A DNA stretch of 40,720 nt from Defluviitaleaceae bacterium (GTDB lineage Bacteria > Bacillota > Clostridia > Lachnospirales > WQUN01), in assembly GCA_009786535.1 (NCBI GenBank), contig WQRX01000016.1:11956-52675 (forward strand), written 5' to 3'. How positions within the stretch are numbered: position 1 is the stretch's first letter; each line of letters starts with the position of its first letter. A program made the position numbers and the translations under genes. Below are positions 15,731 to 24,044 of the stretch, in pieces. Below the pieces are notes generated by a model. The model made no database searches, was not told the origin of the DNA, and saw only the letters and a list, made by a program, of their open reading frames with translations.

Positions 15731-18367
15731 ATGAAGCGACTAAGTATTAAAATGGCAGTAATTATTCCGGTACTGGCTGTGCTGGCGGTGGGCGTTGTGA
15801 TGATGGTAGTGGTGGTTAGCTCCATTGCTTCGTCTTCTCAGCGCGAATTAGTAGATACAGTTATAAATGCGCGGGTGCAGGAAGCGGTAAACGAGTTTAC
15901 CGCCCTTAACAACCAAGGGTATGCGTTAATTAGCACGCTTGCATTGGTGGTTGAACACATTCGCCTGCATTCCGAAAATCCACGGCACGAAGTGGTAGAC
16001 ATTCTGGTAAATATCTTGGAAAACGAACCCGACCTGCAAGGCATTTGGACGGTATGGGAACCCGACGCCTTTGACGGACGCGACGCAGATTTTATTAATT
16101 ACAACGAACATCACGATATAACGGGGAACTTTGTACCGTATATTTACCGTCAAGGGGGGCGTATTGCTTCGTCGGCAATGCAATTGCACAATGACCCTGT
16201 AGACGGCATGTTCTACCTTGGCGCAAAGCAAACGCGGCGCCCATTTATCACCGACCCTTATAGTTATCCCGTAGAAGGCGTGCCTACCATGATGTATTCG
16301 CTGGCAATTCCGCTGTTTAACGACGGCGCATTTGCGGGCGTTGTAGGCGCAGACTTTAGCCTGCAACGGGTTTCGGACAAAATGAACGCAATTGACATTC
16401 TGGAAGACGGCTACGTGTTTGTACTCTCCCACGACGGCAACGTAGTCACACATCCCGACTCCGCAATGCTGATGCGCAGCTATAAAACCACATGGATGGG
16501 CAACTACTCCAACCGAGTAGACTCTATTCTGGACCGCGGCGGCTCGTTTTTCAGCACCGTTTATTCCGACGTAACAAACCAAAACATGATTTTGCTGGCA
16601 CAGGGCGTAACCATTGGCAGCACAAACCGTTACTGGGCAATTGTAGGCACACTGCCCGAAGCAACGGCGAATGCGCCTTCTAACTACCTTACACGCATTG
16701 TGGTTATCGTTGGCGTTGCGCTAATGCTTATTGTAGGCTTTACGTCATGGATATTTGTAAACCGCAACTTGCGTCAATTGCCCGTCATTACCCAAACGGC
16801 GACACGTATCGCCGCAGGCGATTTACAACTGAGCAACATGAACCGCGATAGTTCGCCCACCAAAAATGAAATTACGTTACTGGAACGCGCCTTTGCCGAT
16901 GTAGTTGTAAGCATTCACCTTTTGGTGGACAATTTAACCCAAATCGGCGAACAAATTAACAAAGAAGGCGACCTTGACGCACGCATAAACGCCGATCACT
17001 TTAACGGCTCGTACCGCGATGTGGCAAAGGAAGTAAACAACGTAATCGACGGCATTATCAAGGATTCAAATTTAATTCTGCAAAGCTTGGAAAGCTTCGG
17101 CAATGGCGATTTTAGCGTAAAAATCCCCAAACTACCCGGCAAAAAGATTCTCATTAACAACGCAATAGACACAATGAGCCACGATTTAAAATCCATCAAC
17201 CATGACATTAGCGGCTTAATACAGGAAGCAATGCAGGGCAACCTTTCCGCCCGCGTAGACACGAAAAAATACAACGGTGATTGGGTAACCCTTATTTCCA
17301 ACCTAAACAAATTGTTGGAAACGGTGGTCGCACCCATACACGAAACGTCACGCATTTTGCGCTATGTTTCCGAAGGTAACTTTGACTATGTAATGGAAGG
17401 CGAATACAAAGGCGACTTTAAGCAGGTCAAGGATTCGGTAAACACTACCGTTAAACAAGTGGCGGAGTATATTAAAGAAATTTCTTCCGTGTTAACGGGC
17501 ATTACCCGCAATGACCTGGACCAAGCCGTAACCCGCGAATATGTAGGCACGTATTCCGAAATTAAGACCGCACTTAACGCCATCATAAAAATGCTTAACA
17601 CGGTAATTTCCGACATTGACGTATCCGCAAAACAGGTGGCGGTTGGTGCAAAATCCATTACCGAAAGCAGCATGGGGCTTGCCCACGGTGCAGGACAGCA
17701 GGCAGCTTCGGTAGAAGAATTAAGCGCCACCATTCAAACCATCAACGAAAGCGCCGCCGACAATGCAGGCAAAGCAAAGGACGCGGTTGCCCTTTCCCAG
17801 CACACGCAGGCAAGCGCGGCAAAAGGCGACGAAGACATGAATAAAATGCTTTCCGCCATGAACGAAATTAAAACCGAATCCGGCAAAATTACCAAAATTA
17901 TTAAGGTAATTGAGGATATTGCCTTCCAGACCAACTTGCTTGCGCTTAACGCTTCTGTAGAAGCCGCCCGTGCAGGCGAACACGGCAGAGGCTTCTCCGT
18001 AGTTGCCGACGAGGTGCGTATGCTGGCAAGCCGCAGCCAACAGGCTGTAAAAGAAACCGCCGAACTTATCGAAAAATCTACCAACAAGGTAAACGAAGGC
18101 GAAGAAATTGCCATGAAATCCGCCACCGCACTGCGCCTAATCGTAGAAGACGTAGGCAAAGTATCCGAAATTATTAGCCAAATTTCCGACGCGTCCGAAA
18201 CACAGGCAATGGCAATACGCCAAGTAACCCAAGGCTTAACCCAAATCACCGACGTAGTACAGGAAAACTCCGCAACATCCGAAGAATCCGCCGCCGCCGC
18301 AGAGGAGCTTACCAGCCAATCGGAAGTGCTTAGGGATATGACAGGGACGTTTAGGCTAAAGAGGTAA
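15731..18367 (+). CDS. Methyl-accepting chemotaxis protein with dCache sensor and a chain of HAMP-like units
   Basis: An 878-residue transmembrane chemoreceptor. The start at ATG 15731 has GGGGAG 7 nt upstream. A TTG ten codons earlier lacks a ribosome binding site. Domains are: TM1 (about 8-31); extracellular double Cache sensor (about 40-310, with [19 protein letters not shown]); TM2 (about 318-342); HAMP (about 345-400); then five more HAMP-like repeats to about residue 625, each with a G-(D/N)-(L/F) turn ([40 protein letters not shown]). The signalling domain follows, with its tip at about 727-770 ([32 protein letters not shown]). It would steer CheA/CheW. No che or flagellar gene lies nearby, so the receptor is an orphan. 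The ligand is unknown. Confidence 0.92.
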   Translation: MKRLSIKMAVIIPVLAVLAVGVVMMVVVVSSIASSSQRELVDTVINARVQEAVNEFTALNNQGYALISTLALVVEHIRLHSENPRHEVVDILVNILENEPDLQGIWTVWEPDAFDGRDADFINYNEHHDITGNFVPYIYRQGGRIASSAMQLHNDPVDGMFYLGAKQTRRPFITDPYSYPVEGVPTMMYSLAIPLFNDGAFAGVVGADFSLQRVSDKMNAIDILEDGYVFVLSHDGNVVTHPDSAMLMRSYKTTWMGNYSNRVDSILDRGGSFFSTVYSDVTNQNMILLAQGVTIGSTNRYWAIVGTLPEATANAPSNYLTRIVVIVGVALMLIVGFTSWIFVNRNLRQLPVITQTATRIAAGDLQLSNMNRDSSPTKNEITLLERAFADVVVSIHLLVDNLTQIGEQINKEGDLDARINADHFNGSYRDVAKEVNNVIDGIIKDSNLILQSLESFGNGDFSVKIPKLPGKKILINNAIDTMSHDLKSINHDISGLIQEAMQGNLSARVDTKKYNGDWVTLISNLNKLLETVVAPIHETSRILRYVSEGNFDYVMEGEYKGDFKQVKDSVNTTVKQVAEYIKEISSVLTGITRNDLDQAVTREYVGTYSEIKTALNAIIKMLNTVISDIDVSAKQVAVGAKSITESSMGLAHGAGQQAASVEELSATIQTINESAADNAGKAKDAVALSQHTQASAAKGDEDMNKMLSAMNEIKTESGKITKIIKVIEDIAFQTNLLALNASVEAARAGEHGRGFSVVADEVRMLASRSQQAVKETAELIEKSTNKVNEGEEIAMKSATALRLIVEDVGKVSEIISQISDASETQAMAIRQVTQGLTQITDVVQENSATSEESAAAAEELTSQSEVLRDMTGTFRLKR

Positions 18368-18432
18368 GGTAAAGGATTAAAACCACCTTCGGCGACAAAC
18401 CTTTTGGAAAAAAGCTCGACAAAAAACTTTAC

Positions 18433-18460
18433 AAAAAAGCCGCGGTTTTCGCGGCTTTTT
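18433..18460. terminator. Bidirectional terminator between the chemoreceptor and rplT
   Basis: AAAAAAGCCGCG (18433-18444) pairs with CGCGGCTTTTT (18450-18460). A T-run follows the stem on each strand, so it can end both the plus-strand chemoreceptor message and the minus-strand infC-rpmI-rplT message. Confidence 0.88.
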
Positions 18461-18477
18461 GAGTGGTTCTAATTAAT

Positions 18478-18828
18478 TTACGCGCCCGCGGCTACTTTTG
18501 CCAGTTGCCCGAAAGCGGCTGCATCGTTTACCGCCATTTCGGCGAGCATTTTGCGGTTAATGTCTACGCCCGCTTTTTTCAACCCGTGCATGAATTGGCT
18601 GTACGAGAGGTCGTGCAGCCTTGCCGCCGCGTTAATGCGGGTTATCCACAGGCGGCGGTATTCGCGCTTTACCTGCTTGCGCCCCACAAAGGCAGAAGCC
18701 ATTGCGCGCATTACCGCTTGTTTTGCCACACGGTATTGCTTGCTGCGTGCGCCAACGTAGCCTTTTGCTAATTTGAGTGTTTTTTTATGCTTTCTTTTTG
18801 CGCCAAGTGCGCCTTTTATACGTGCCAT
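18478..18828 (-). CDS. rplT: 50S ribosomal protein L20
   Basis: A 116-residue protein that binds 23S rRNA early in large-subunit assembly and, in Firmicutes, also represses its own operon by binding the leader. The highly basic N-terminal tail ([20 protein letters not shown]) and [21 protein letters not shown] are diagnostic. The start at 18828 gives the canonical MARIK, with AGGAGGA 9 nt upstream. An in-frame TTG three codons earlier is not needed. It is the last gene of infC-rpmI-rplT, 47 bases after rpmI. Confidence 0.97.
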   Translation of the reverse strand: MARIKGALGAKRKHKKTLKLAKGYVGARSKQYRVAKQAVMRAMASAFVGRKQVKREYRRLWITRINAAARLHDLSYSQFMHGLKKAGVDINRKMLAEMAVNDAAAFGQLAKVAAGA

Positions 18829-18875
18829 TTTAATCAATCCTCCTTGGAATATTCACTTCACTTGGGTACGCGTAT

Positions 18876-19073
18876 TTACGCGTAGGGCATCATTGCCCGT
18901 ACGGCGGCTTCGTTGGTTTTATCCACCATACCCATTTTACGAAGGGTCATCTTCCGTTTGGGACTTTTCTTGCCCAGAATGTGCTGCTTGCCTGCCTTCG
19001 GGTGCTTAAACTTGCCCGTACCCGTTACTTTAAACCGCTTTGCGGCGGCTTTTTTGGTTTTTAACTTTGGCAT
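18876..19073 (-). CDS. rpmI: 50S ribosomal protein L35
   Basis: A 65-residue, strongly basic protein of the large subunit. [21 protein letters not shown] and [12 protein letters not shown] are characteristic. It sits 5 bases after infC, in the conserved order. Its AGGAG ribosome binding site lies over the end of infC, so the two are translationally linked. Confidence 0.97.
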   Translation of the reverse strand: MPKLKTKKAAAKRFKVTGTGKFKHPKAGKQHILGKKSPKRKMTLRKMGMVDKTNEAAVRAMMPYA

Positions 19074-19078
19074 ATTAA

Positions 19079-19597
19079 TTACTCCTTTGCTTTGGGTTTT
19101 GGCGCAAGAAACATAGCCATAGAACGCCCTTCCATTTTGGGAGGCTTTTCTATGTTGCCCAATTCGGCCAGCTTGCCGGCAAAATCGTTCATAATGCCGT
19201 AGGCGACTTCCGTTCGCCCAAGTTCGCGCCCGCGGAAACGGACGGTCACCTTCACCTTATCCCCGTGCTTTAGAAATTCTTCCGCTTTCTTCAGCTTTAC
19301 TTCCACATCGTGCTTGTCGATGTTGGGGGAAAGGCGCAGCTCTTTAATCTCGATGGTGCGCTGCTTCTTACGTGCTTCTTTTTCCTTTTTAGACTGCTCA
19401 AAACGGAACTTGGAATAGTCCATAATCTTGCATACGGGCGGCTTCGCCGTGGGCGAAATTTTAACCAAATCCATTTTCTTTTCATCCGCAAGGCGTTGCG
19501 CTTCGCGCCCGTCGATAATCCCCATTTGGGTACCGTCCGAGTCGATTAGCCGCACTTCCTTATCGCGAATTTGCTCGTTAATCATTAAATCGGTAAT
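19079..19597 (-). CDS. infC: Translation initiation factor IF-3, probable ATT start
   Basis: Binds the 30S subunit, keeps it apart from 50S and checks the start codon. The 172-residue product has the N-domain ([17 protein letters not shown]) and C-domain ([32 protein letters not shown]) joined by a Lys-rich linker. The frame offers ATG at 19585 with no ribosome binding site. AAAGGGGTGA (19613-19604) instead lies 6 nt before an ATT at 19597, giving [11 protein letters not shown]-3 genes are known for rare ATT-type starts, which let IF-3 limit its own translation, so I place the start at 19597. First gene of the operon. Confidence 0.93.
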   Translation of the reverse strand: MTDLMINEQIRDKEVRLIDSDGTQMGIIDGREAQRLADEKKMDLVKISPTAKPPVCKIMDYSKFRFEQSKKEKEARKKQRTIEIKELRLSPNIDKHDVEVKLKKAEEFLKHGDKVKVTVRFRGRELGRTEVAYGIMNDFAGKLAELGNIEKPPKMEGRSMAMFLAPKPKAKE

Positions 19598-19787
19598 GCC
19601 AAATCACCCCTTTATAATAGGTTGCCGCGCATCGCAGCCGCAAAAAAATAAGCGAGCCTTCGCCCACTTCAAAACGCATCGCTTCCTATTTATATAGAAG
19701 GCATTGGAAAACCATTTGCGCTTACGACCCTGTAGCACGCTTTCCATTACATTGCGGCGCGGGGTGAGAAGTGGCACTTCTGCTTAG
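19598..19787 (-). promoter_or_regulatory. Leader of the infC-rpmI-rplT operon (L20-leader-like)
   Basis: About 190 nt lie between the predicted transcription start and infC. The 5' end has a local hairpin (AGAAGTGGCACTTCT, 19767-19781). Its CCACTTC arm can alternatively pair with GAAGTGGG about 100 nt downstream (complement of 19663-19670). That downstream strand also borders a hairpin (GCGA with TCGC, about 19652-19663) followed by a run of T (19649-19642) on the minus strand, which looks like an attenuator terminator. Such mutually exclusive pairings are the known design of Firmicute L20 leaders, where L20 binding favours termination. The assignment rests on position and pairings, not on a model search. 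Confidence 0.55.
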
Positions 19788-19792
19788 TGGGG

Positions 19793-19822
19793 AGTATAGC
19801 ATGAAGGAATTAGTTATGTCAA
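19793..19822 (-). promoter_or_regulatory. Sigma-A promoter of the infC operon
   Basis: On the minus strand TTGACA (19822-19817) and TATACT (19798-19793) are spaced by 18 bp. The predicted start near 19786 falls just before the leader hairpin. A second TTGACA lies about 14 bp further upstream without a matching -10. Confidence 0.75.
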
Positions 19823-19881
19823 ATGCATATGTCAAGCGCAATTAACATAACCCAACCGATTACAGATTGTAAGCGGTTGCC

Positions 19882-21789
19882 TCACCGCTGCCACAAAACA
19901 TGGCGCATCCTATTTGCAGCAAAAAGTATCTCTATGGGGCGAGGAAGCTCCATAAACCGCTGCATATTGGTGAAAAAGCCCGTATCTACGTGGTTTAAGC
20001 CGCGGTTTTCTATTTCGGTATACAGTACATCTATTTTTTCTAGAATGTTTATTCCCTGCCCGTTCGCTTGTGCGCTCGGGTTTGTTTTTGGCGTTAACCC
20101 GCGTAGGGCAAGCGCCATTTTTTCTAAGCTGTCTGTGCCGTCTTCTTGGTTGGCAAGGTGGCGCAAAATGAAGGCAAGCGCGTTGGCTTGTTGCGGTGTT
20201 GCAAGGTCGTGCAGGCTTCGAATGTCTATGCGTTCGTCCCCGATGATAATGAAATTCGTGTCGGACACGTCCAACTTTTCCCGCGTTGCCCCCGTGGGAT
20301 ATGGTGAGAATAATTGCGAGATTTTGCGTTCACTTTTCCACTGCTTATGCGGGTTTGGCGGCGTAAAGGGCAGCACGAGGAATTTTGCTTTTTGCGTTGC
20401 GTCATGCATTACGTATTCGTCCATCATGTAAACGGTGTCGGCTACGCTAAGGTATTCCCCACTGCCGCCGATTACAAGAATTGTGGATGTTCCCATTTCC
20501 GCCAGCGCGTTTACGCGGTCGGTAAAAGGGGTGATGGGTTCTTTTTCGATGAGCCGCTTCATGGTGGCGTCGCGTATCATAAAATTGGTGGCGGAGCGGT
20601 CCTCGTCGAGGAGCAGCAGACGCGCGCCGCAATTCACGGCTTCCATGATATTGGCAGCTTGCGAAGTAGCCCCCGACGCATGGGCGGTGGAAAAATCGTG
20701 GGGGTCGCCGTTGGGTATCCATTGTAAAAAGGGCGAAATATCCACACGGGAAACGGCGCGCCCGTCCTCGGCGGTAATGGTGACGGCAGAATCATCGGTG
20801 ATACACAGCTCACGCCCGTCCCCCGCGATGTGGTTATAAATCCCCGCCGATATTGCATTTAAAATCGTTGATTTTCCCGAATACCCGCCTCCTGTTATCA
20901 CGGTAACGCCGCGCTTTATGCCCAAGCCACGTATGCCCGCAGCTTCAATTTCATGGGCGGCAGGCGCTTCGAAAGGGACGGCATTTTTTGAAGGCGAGTC
21001 CCCCTTCCCCCGCACAAGAATACTGCCGTTTGCAATAAACGCACAATACCCGGTGTCCCGTAAAAACATGCGAATCTCCGCCTGCACACGCTCTAATTGT
21101 ACCGCCGCGCTAAGCCCGTGATTATCAAACGCCTTCACAAACCGCTCCGCACCCTCGGGCAACTGCTTGAGCAGCATCGTCTTTGCCCTGTCCAATTTTA
21201 GATACGGCAGTTGAATTTCCATGCGAATGCACAGGCAAAAAATATCCGCGGGCAGGTCAACATACGGGCAAAAATAAATGATATTATTCTTGCCTTCCGT
21301 ATAATCCATTGCAGGTATGGCTGCAAAATACGCCGTATTGCGCACAAGCACCTTGGGGCTTGGCGCATGTAAAATAAACCTGCCGTTTTCGCGGTCGGGT
21401 CGGGTGCGATTAAAGTAGTCGGCATTGTACCCTTCGTAGAAGGTTGCAAACGTGCGCAAGCAAAAATCTGCCGCTGCAGGGGTAAACTCCGTAATGCCCG
21501 GCATTTCTACGGGAATACATATTGTCACCGTTGGGCGGTCTAACGCTTGCTTGCCGGTACGGTCGAAGGTATAGGCAATACCGTTGTGCCAAAACGTAGG
21601 TTCGCGCCGCACCTGCACGCGGTCCCCGCTGCCGTCAATCTCGCCATTTGGCTTTACCGTGTACTCAATACATTCGCCGTCATAAATTTCTTTTTGCACG
21701 GGCTTGCCATCTACCACGACGCTGTAACGGTACGTGGTGGTCTTTTGGTCGGTAATTTTACCGACGTAATAACGCAATCTTTTATTCAT
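19882..21789 (-). CDS. ABC-class P-loop ATPase of unknown function (PF09818-like)
   Basis: A 635-residue cytoplasmic protein with GGAGG just before its ATG. It matches the family annotated as 'predicted ATPase of the ABC class'. The N-terminal 270 residues are specific to the family (RYYVGKITDQKTTTYRYSVVVDG is not typical of transporters). The Walker A is GGGYSGKSTILNAI at about residue 300, followed by the family block DFSTAHASGATSQAANIMEA. The Walker B is RLLLLDEDRSATNFMIRD. There are no membrane helices and no partner permease, so it is not a transporter. Biochemical role is unknown. It stands alone here, between the infC promoter and a terminator (21833-21869) belonging to an upstream unit. 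Confidence 0.85.
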   Translation of the reverse strand: MNKRLRYYVGKITDQKTTTYRYSVVVDGKPVQKEIYDGECIEYTVKPNGEIDGSGDRVQVRREPTFWHNGIAYTFDRTGKQALDRPTVTICIPVEMPGITEFTPAAADFCLRTFATFYEGYNADYFNRTRPDRENGRFILHAPSPKVLVRNTAYFAAIPAMDYTEGKNNIIYFCPYVDLPADIFCLCIRMEIQLPYLKLDRAKTMLLKQLPEGAERFVKAFDNHGLSAAVQLERVQAEIRMFLRDTGYCAFIANGSILVRGKGDSPSKNAVPFEAPAAHEIEAAGIRGLGIKRGVTVITGGGYSGKSTILNAISAGIYNHIAGDGRELCITDDSAVTITAEDGRAVSRVDISPFLQWIPNGDPHDFSTAHASGATSQAANIMEAVNCGARLLLLDEDRSATNFMIRDATMKRLIEKEPITPFTDRVNALAEMGTSTILVIGGSGEYLSVADTVYMMDEYVMHDATQKAKFLVLPFTPPNPHKQWKSERKISQLFSPYPTGATREKLDVSDTNFIIIGDERIDIRSLHDLATPQQANALAFILRHLANQEDGTDSLEKMALALRGLTPKTNPSAQANGQGINILEKIDVLYTEIENRGLNHVDTGFFTNMQRFMELPRPIEILFAANRMRHVLWQR

Positions 21790-21832
21790 TTTGCCTCCTG
21801 TAGCGAATTTTTTCGCCTAATTTAGGAAGCGG

Positions 21833-21869
21833 ACAAAATAAAAACGCCGCAGGGAGTAACCCTTGCGGC
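21833..21869 (-). terminator. Rho-independent terminator of a small minus-strand transcript
   Basis: GCCGCAGGG (21846-21854) pairs with CCCTTGCGGC (21860-21869). On the minus strand the stem is followed by GTTTTTATTTT. There is no recognised gene just upstream that needs it, which points to a small transcript starting near 22039. Confidence 0.82.
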
Positions 21870-21921
21870 ACATTCGAATTTGTTTAAAAATTCGAAATAA
21901 AACAGACCTAGAAAATAAATT

Positions 21922-21975
21922 CTACATCGGCGCGGACAAGTGGTTTTTCCCGTTTGCGAAAATTCGTTTTTTCAT
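21922..21975 (-). CDS. Possible 17-residue peptide
   Basis: ATG at 21975 with GGAGG (21989-21985) 9 nt upstream opens a frame for MKKRIFANGKNHLSAPM, ending at TAG 21922. A second frame (ATG 21991 to TAG 21908, 27 residues, strongly charged) overlaps it but starts on top of the GGAGG. The Shine-Dalgarno placement favours the 17-residue frame. There is no recognised homology, and chance cannot be excluded at this length. Confidence 0.25.
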   Translation of the reverse strand: MKKRIFANGKNHLSAPM

Positions 21976-22045
21976 CTTGTCCAGCCTCCATTCAAGTGTA
22001 GTTTGCCCAACGAGCAAAGACGAACCCGCTCCTTGGAACAAGGGG

Positions 22046-22074
22046 AGTTTAACATAGAGTTTTGTTTTTTGCAA
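22046..22074 (-). promoter_or_regulatory. Promoter-like pair for the small transcript
   Basis: On the minus strand TTGCAA (22074-22069) and TAAACT (22051-22046) are spaced by 17 bp. It lies immediately after the end of the HEPN gene (22080). Confidence 0.4.
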
Positions 22075-22079
22075 CCACC

Positions 22080-22517
22080 CTATTCATTCAATAATTTTCT
22101 AAACATCCCTTTCACATCGTTTTCACAAGTTTTTTTTGAATGCGGAATGCGTGATTCTACTAATTTTACTAATTTTTTGCATACCTCAAGAATTTCATTT
22201 ACTTCGTTTATGCTTGCGGTAATGGTCGATTTATAGCGCGCGGTAGTTGCCCAGCTATCTATGCTTATTTCAATTTCGCCTACAAGGATTTTTACCTCTT
22301 CATCTGCTAAATCTTCAAGAAAAACGGACAGTCTATGGTCGGCTACATACATTTTGCCTTCCAACCCAATGAGAAATTTCACGGCTTTTTCTATGCATTG
22401 CTGGGCATGATAGGCAGCAATGTCGACAAATAAATCATCATTTGTATTTTTTAACATAAATTCTGCCGTCGTTAAATCCGCCTTTGCCCTGTCAAGCAAC
22501 GTAACTTTTCTTCTCAT
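22080..22517 (-). CDS. HEPN-domain protein of a HEPN/MNT pair
   Basis: A 145-residue helical protein of the HEPN family. The family core is seen in LLDRAKADLTTAEFML (residues 7-22), AAYHAQQCIEKAVKFLIG (34-51), HRLSVFLEDL (61-70) and ARYKSTI (93-99). In HEPN/MNT pairs the HEPN protein is usually the toxin, often an RNase. The RNase motif R-x4-6-H of the toxic branch is not present here, so it may act in another way or be inactive. Its start overlaps the end of the MNT gene by 26 bases, which is tight coupling. Family sure, toxicity unsure. Confidence 0.85.
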   Translation of the reverse strand: MRRKVTLLDRAKADLTTAEFMLKNTNDDLFVDIAAYHAQQCIEKAVKFLIGLEGKMYVADHRLSVFLEDLADEEVKILVGEIEISIDSWATTARYKSTITASINEVNEILEVCKKLVKLVESRIPHSKKTCENDVKGMFRKLLNE

Positions 22518-22863
22518 AAACCACGACTCCGTGTTCTAAAATTTTGCGTTCAATGGTGTTAATGTCTAGGGCTTCGTCCATAAAATTTTTTGCACTGGAA
22601 ACAAGAATATCGGCTTTAATTTTTAATGCCTTACACCGTTTATAAAAAAATTCGTAAGCATTTTTATCTTCTTCAGAAATTACATACAAATCAATATCCC
22701 CCAAAGGGGTACAGGTTAAGTCCAAACTACTGCCGAACAAAATAACGAATTGCACGTATTCTGGCGGCGTTTCTTCTACTAATTCTATCACCAAGTTCAC
22801 CTTTAGCGGGTGAATCAATGAAAACGGCTCGGGGAAATTAGGGTTAAATGTGTAAAAATCCAT
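22492..22863 (-). CDS. Minimal nucleotidyltransferase (MNT) of a HEPN/MNT pair
   Basis: A 123-residue protein with a minimal nucleotidyltransferase fold. The active site is complete: Gly44-Ser45 and the metal-binding Asp56-x-Asp58 in GDIDLYVI, preceded by VILFGSSLDLT. Some MNT partners neutralise HEPN toxins by adding AMP to them. That is known for related pairs and is inferred here. GAGGTGA lies 5 nt upstream of the ATG. It is the first gene of the pair, and a promoter-like sequence lies at 22889-22919. Confidence 0.87.
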   Translation of the reverse strand: MDFYTFNPNFPEPFSLIHPLKVNLVIELVEETPPEYVQFVILFGSSLDLTCTPLGDIDLYVISEEDKNAYEFFYKRCKALKIKADILVSSAKNFMDEALDINTIERKILEHGVVVYEKKSYVA

Positions 22864-22888
22864 GCTTCACCTCATTTTTGCTTAATTA

Positions 22889-22919
22889 ATTTTACCATAC
22901 TATCCATTTTTAATGTCAA
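22889..22919 (-). promoter_or_regulatory. Probable promoter of the HEPN/MNT pair
   Basis: On the minus strand TTGACA (22919-22914) and TAAAAT (22894-22889) are separated by 19 bp, slightly long. No other candidate lies between here and the previous gene, which ends at 22959. Confidence 0.4.
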
Positions 22920-22958
22920 TATTTTTTATATCCCCCGTTACCGCCACATTACCCTTGC

Positions 22959-24044
22959 TCATTTTGTTGACTCCCTATCCAGCCATTGCACGATGGCGTT
23001 TTTATTTTTCAACAGATTTTCGTCGACGGGGAGCGCAATTCCTTGACAATCGCCTTCGCAGCGTGTGCGCCCCAGCTTGCGGTAGCAGCCGTAGCCTGCT
23101 TCTATTTTTTCTTGCAAAAACGCGGGAAATGCGGCAATGATATCGGCGTATTTTGCCGTCTTCTTTGCACGTACATATAACATATACCCATTGCGAATGG
23201 AATACGAAAATGCAAAAACCCGCATTGCATATTTGTCGCGCGGAAGTTTTTCTCTATTTTTTTCGCTAATCCATGCATAGGAAAAATTAACATCACTCAG
23301 CGTGGTTTTTGTACAGGCTAAGCCCATTTCTGTATAACGCGTGTGTAGATACAATAAAAATTCGCGTATTTTTGCGGGCAATGGGTGGACAAAATCTTTA
23401 AAAATATCCGCCGTACCGCCGGGTTTTTGCATTAACAATCTATAATTGCATGTAAGCAAATGATTGTCGCCCCAATAGCGGCGCTCTTGGCGCAACTCCA
23501 TATCCGCGAGGGCAAGGGCTTTTAGCCCCGCAAGCAAATTAGGCGCAAGGGGAAATGTCGCGCATGTAGGCGCTGTGCCCAGGTCTTCGCCGTCGAATAC
23601 GAAGCCACAGTGGGCTAGGATTTGCATACAATCCTTTACGCTTGCGCTTGATATTTTTGCGCTTTTTTTCTTTCCACTCTCATTTACGGAAGGGCAGCAA
23701 AGCGACAGTATAGGCACATGTAAAACATCATTTTCCAGTACGGCGCTATAGCCCATCTCCACCAGCAAGTTAGTGAAATTGGGCAAAAACGGGTAGTCCT
23801 TCATATCGCCGGGTTTGCTTGCGGGCTTGGCGAAAACTGCGCCTTCTGCCGAAATATAATCAAAAAAAGTGTGCAAAAAATCTCGAAAGCTACACACACC
23901 CGCGCGTATTTTTTCTTCTTCCGCCACGCCCGCAAATCGCGGGTGCAGAGGATAGTCGGCGGGCATTTCTGCGGGGATTAAATTGCGCAGGTATTCCGCA
24001 ACTTCTACGATGGGCTTTACCGTAATTTTATCATGTGCGCTCAT
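22959..24044 (-). CDS. Hypothetical cysteine-rich protein, last gene of the G1PDH operon
   Basis: A 361-residue soluble protein that I do not recognise. The start at 24044 (MSAHDKITV) has GGGAG 5 nt upstream and overlaps the end of the MFS gene by 14 bases. An in-frame start 33 bases earlier has no ribosome binding site. It has no signal peptide or membrane helices. The sequence is rich in Cys, Tyr and Phe. The C-terminal block with GYGCYRKLGRTRCEGDCQG and then WLDRE is striking: three closely set cysteines suggest metal or redox binding. The order of genes implies a role linked to the transported or synthesised compound, but no reaction can be named. Confidence 0.72.
   Translation of the reverse strand: MSAHDKITVKPIVEVAEYLRNLIPAEMPADYPLHPRFAGVAEEEKIRAGVCSFRDFLHTFFDYISAEGAVFAKPASKPGDMKDYPFLPNFTNLLVEMGYSAVLENDVLHVPILSLCCPSVNESGKKKSAKISSASVKDCMQILAHCGFVFDGEDLGTAPTCATFPLAPNLLAGLKALALADMELRQERRYWGDNHLLTCNYRLLMQKPGGTADIFKDFVHPLPAKIREFLLYLHTRYTEMGLACTKTTLSDVNFSYAWISEKNREKLPRDKYAMRVFAFSYSIRNGYMLYVRAKKTAKYADIIAAFPAFLQEKIEAGYGCYRKLGRTRCEGDCQGIALPVDENLLKNKNAIVQWLDRESTK

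Larger units (their letters stand above)
21833..22039 (-). ncRNA. Putative small RNA or small-peptide transcript
   Basis: A promoter-like pair (22046-22074) and a strong terminator (21833-21869) bound about 200 nt on the minus strand. The 5' part can fold (CCTTG with CAAGG near 22031-22043). It resembles no RNA family I can name. It also holds two overlapping short frames, one with a good ribosome binding site (21922-21975). It could be a regulatory RNA, a small-protein mRNA, or both. Boundaries are inferred. Confidence 0.4.

Noticed and set aside
17734..18249. 171-codon minus-strand frame opposite the chemoreceptor
   Set aside because: Antisense shadow of the conserved signalling domain. 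Ser/Ala-rich with no ribosome binding site.
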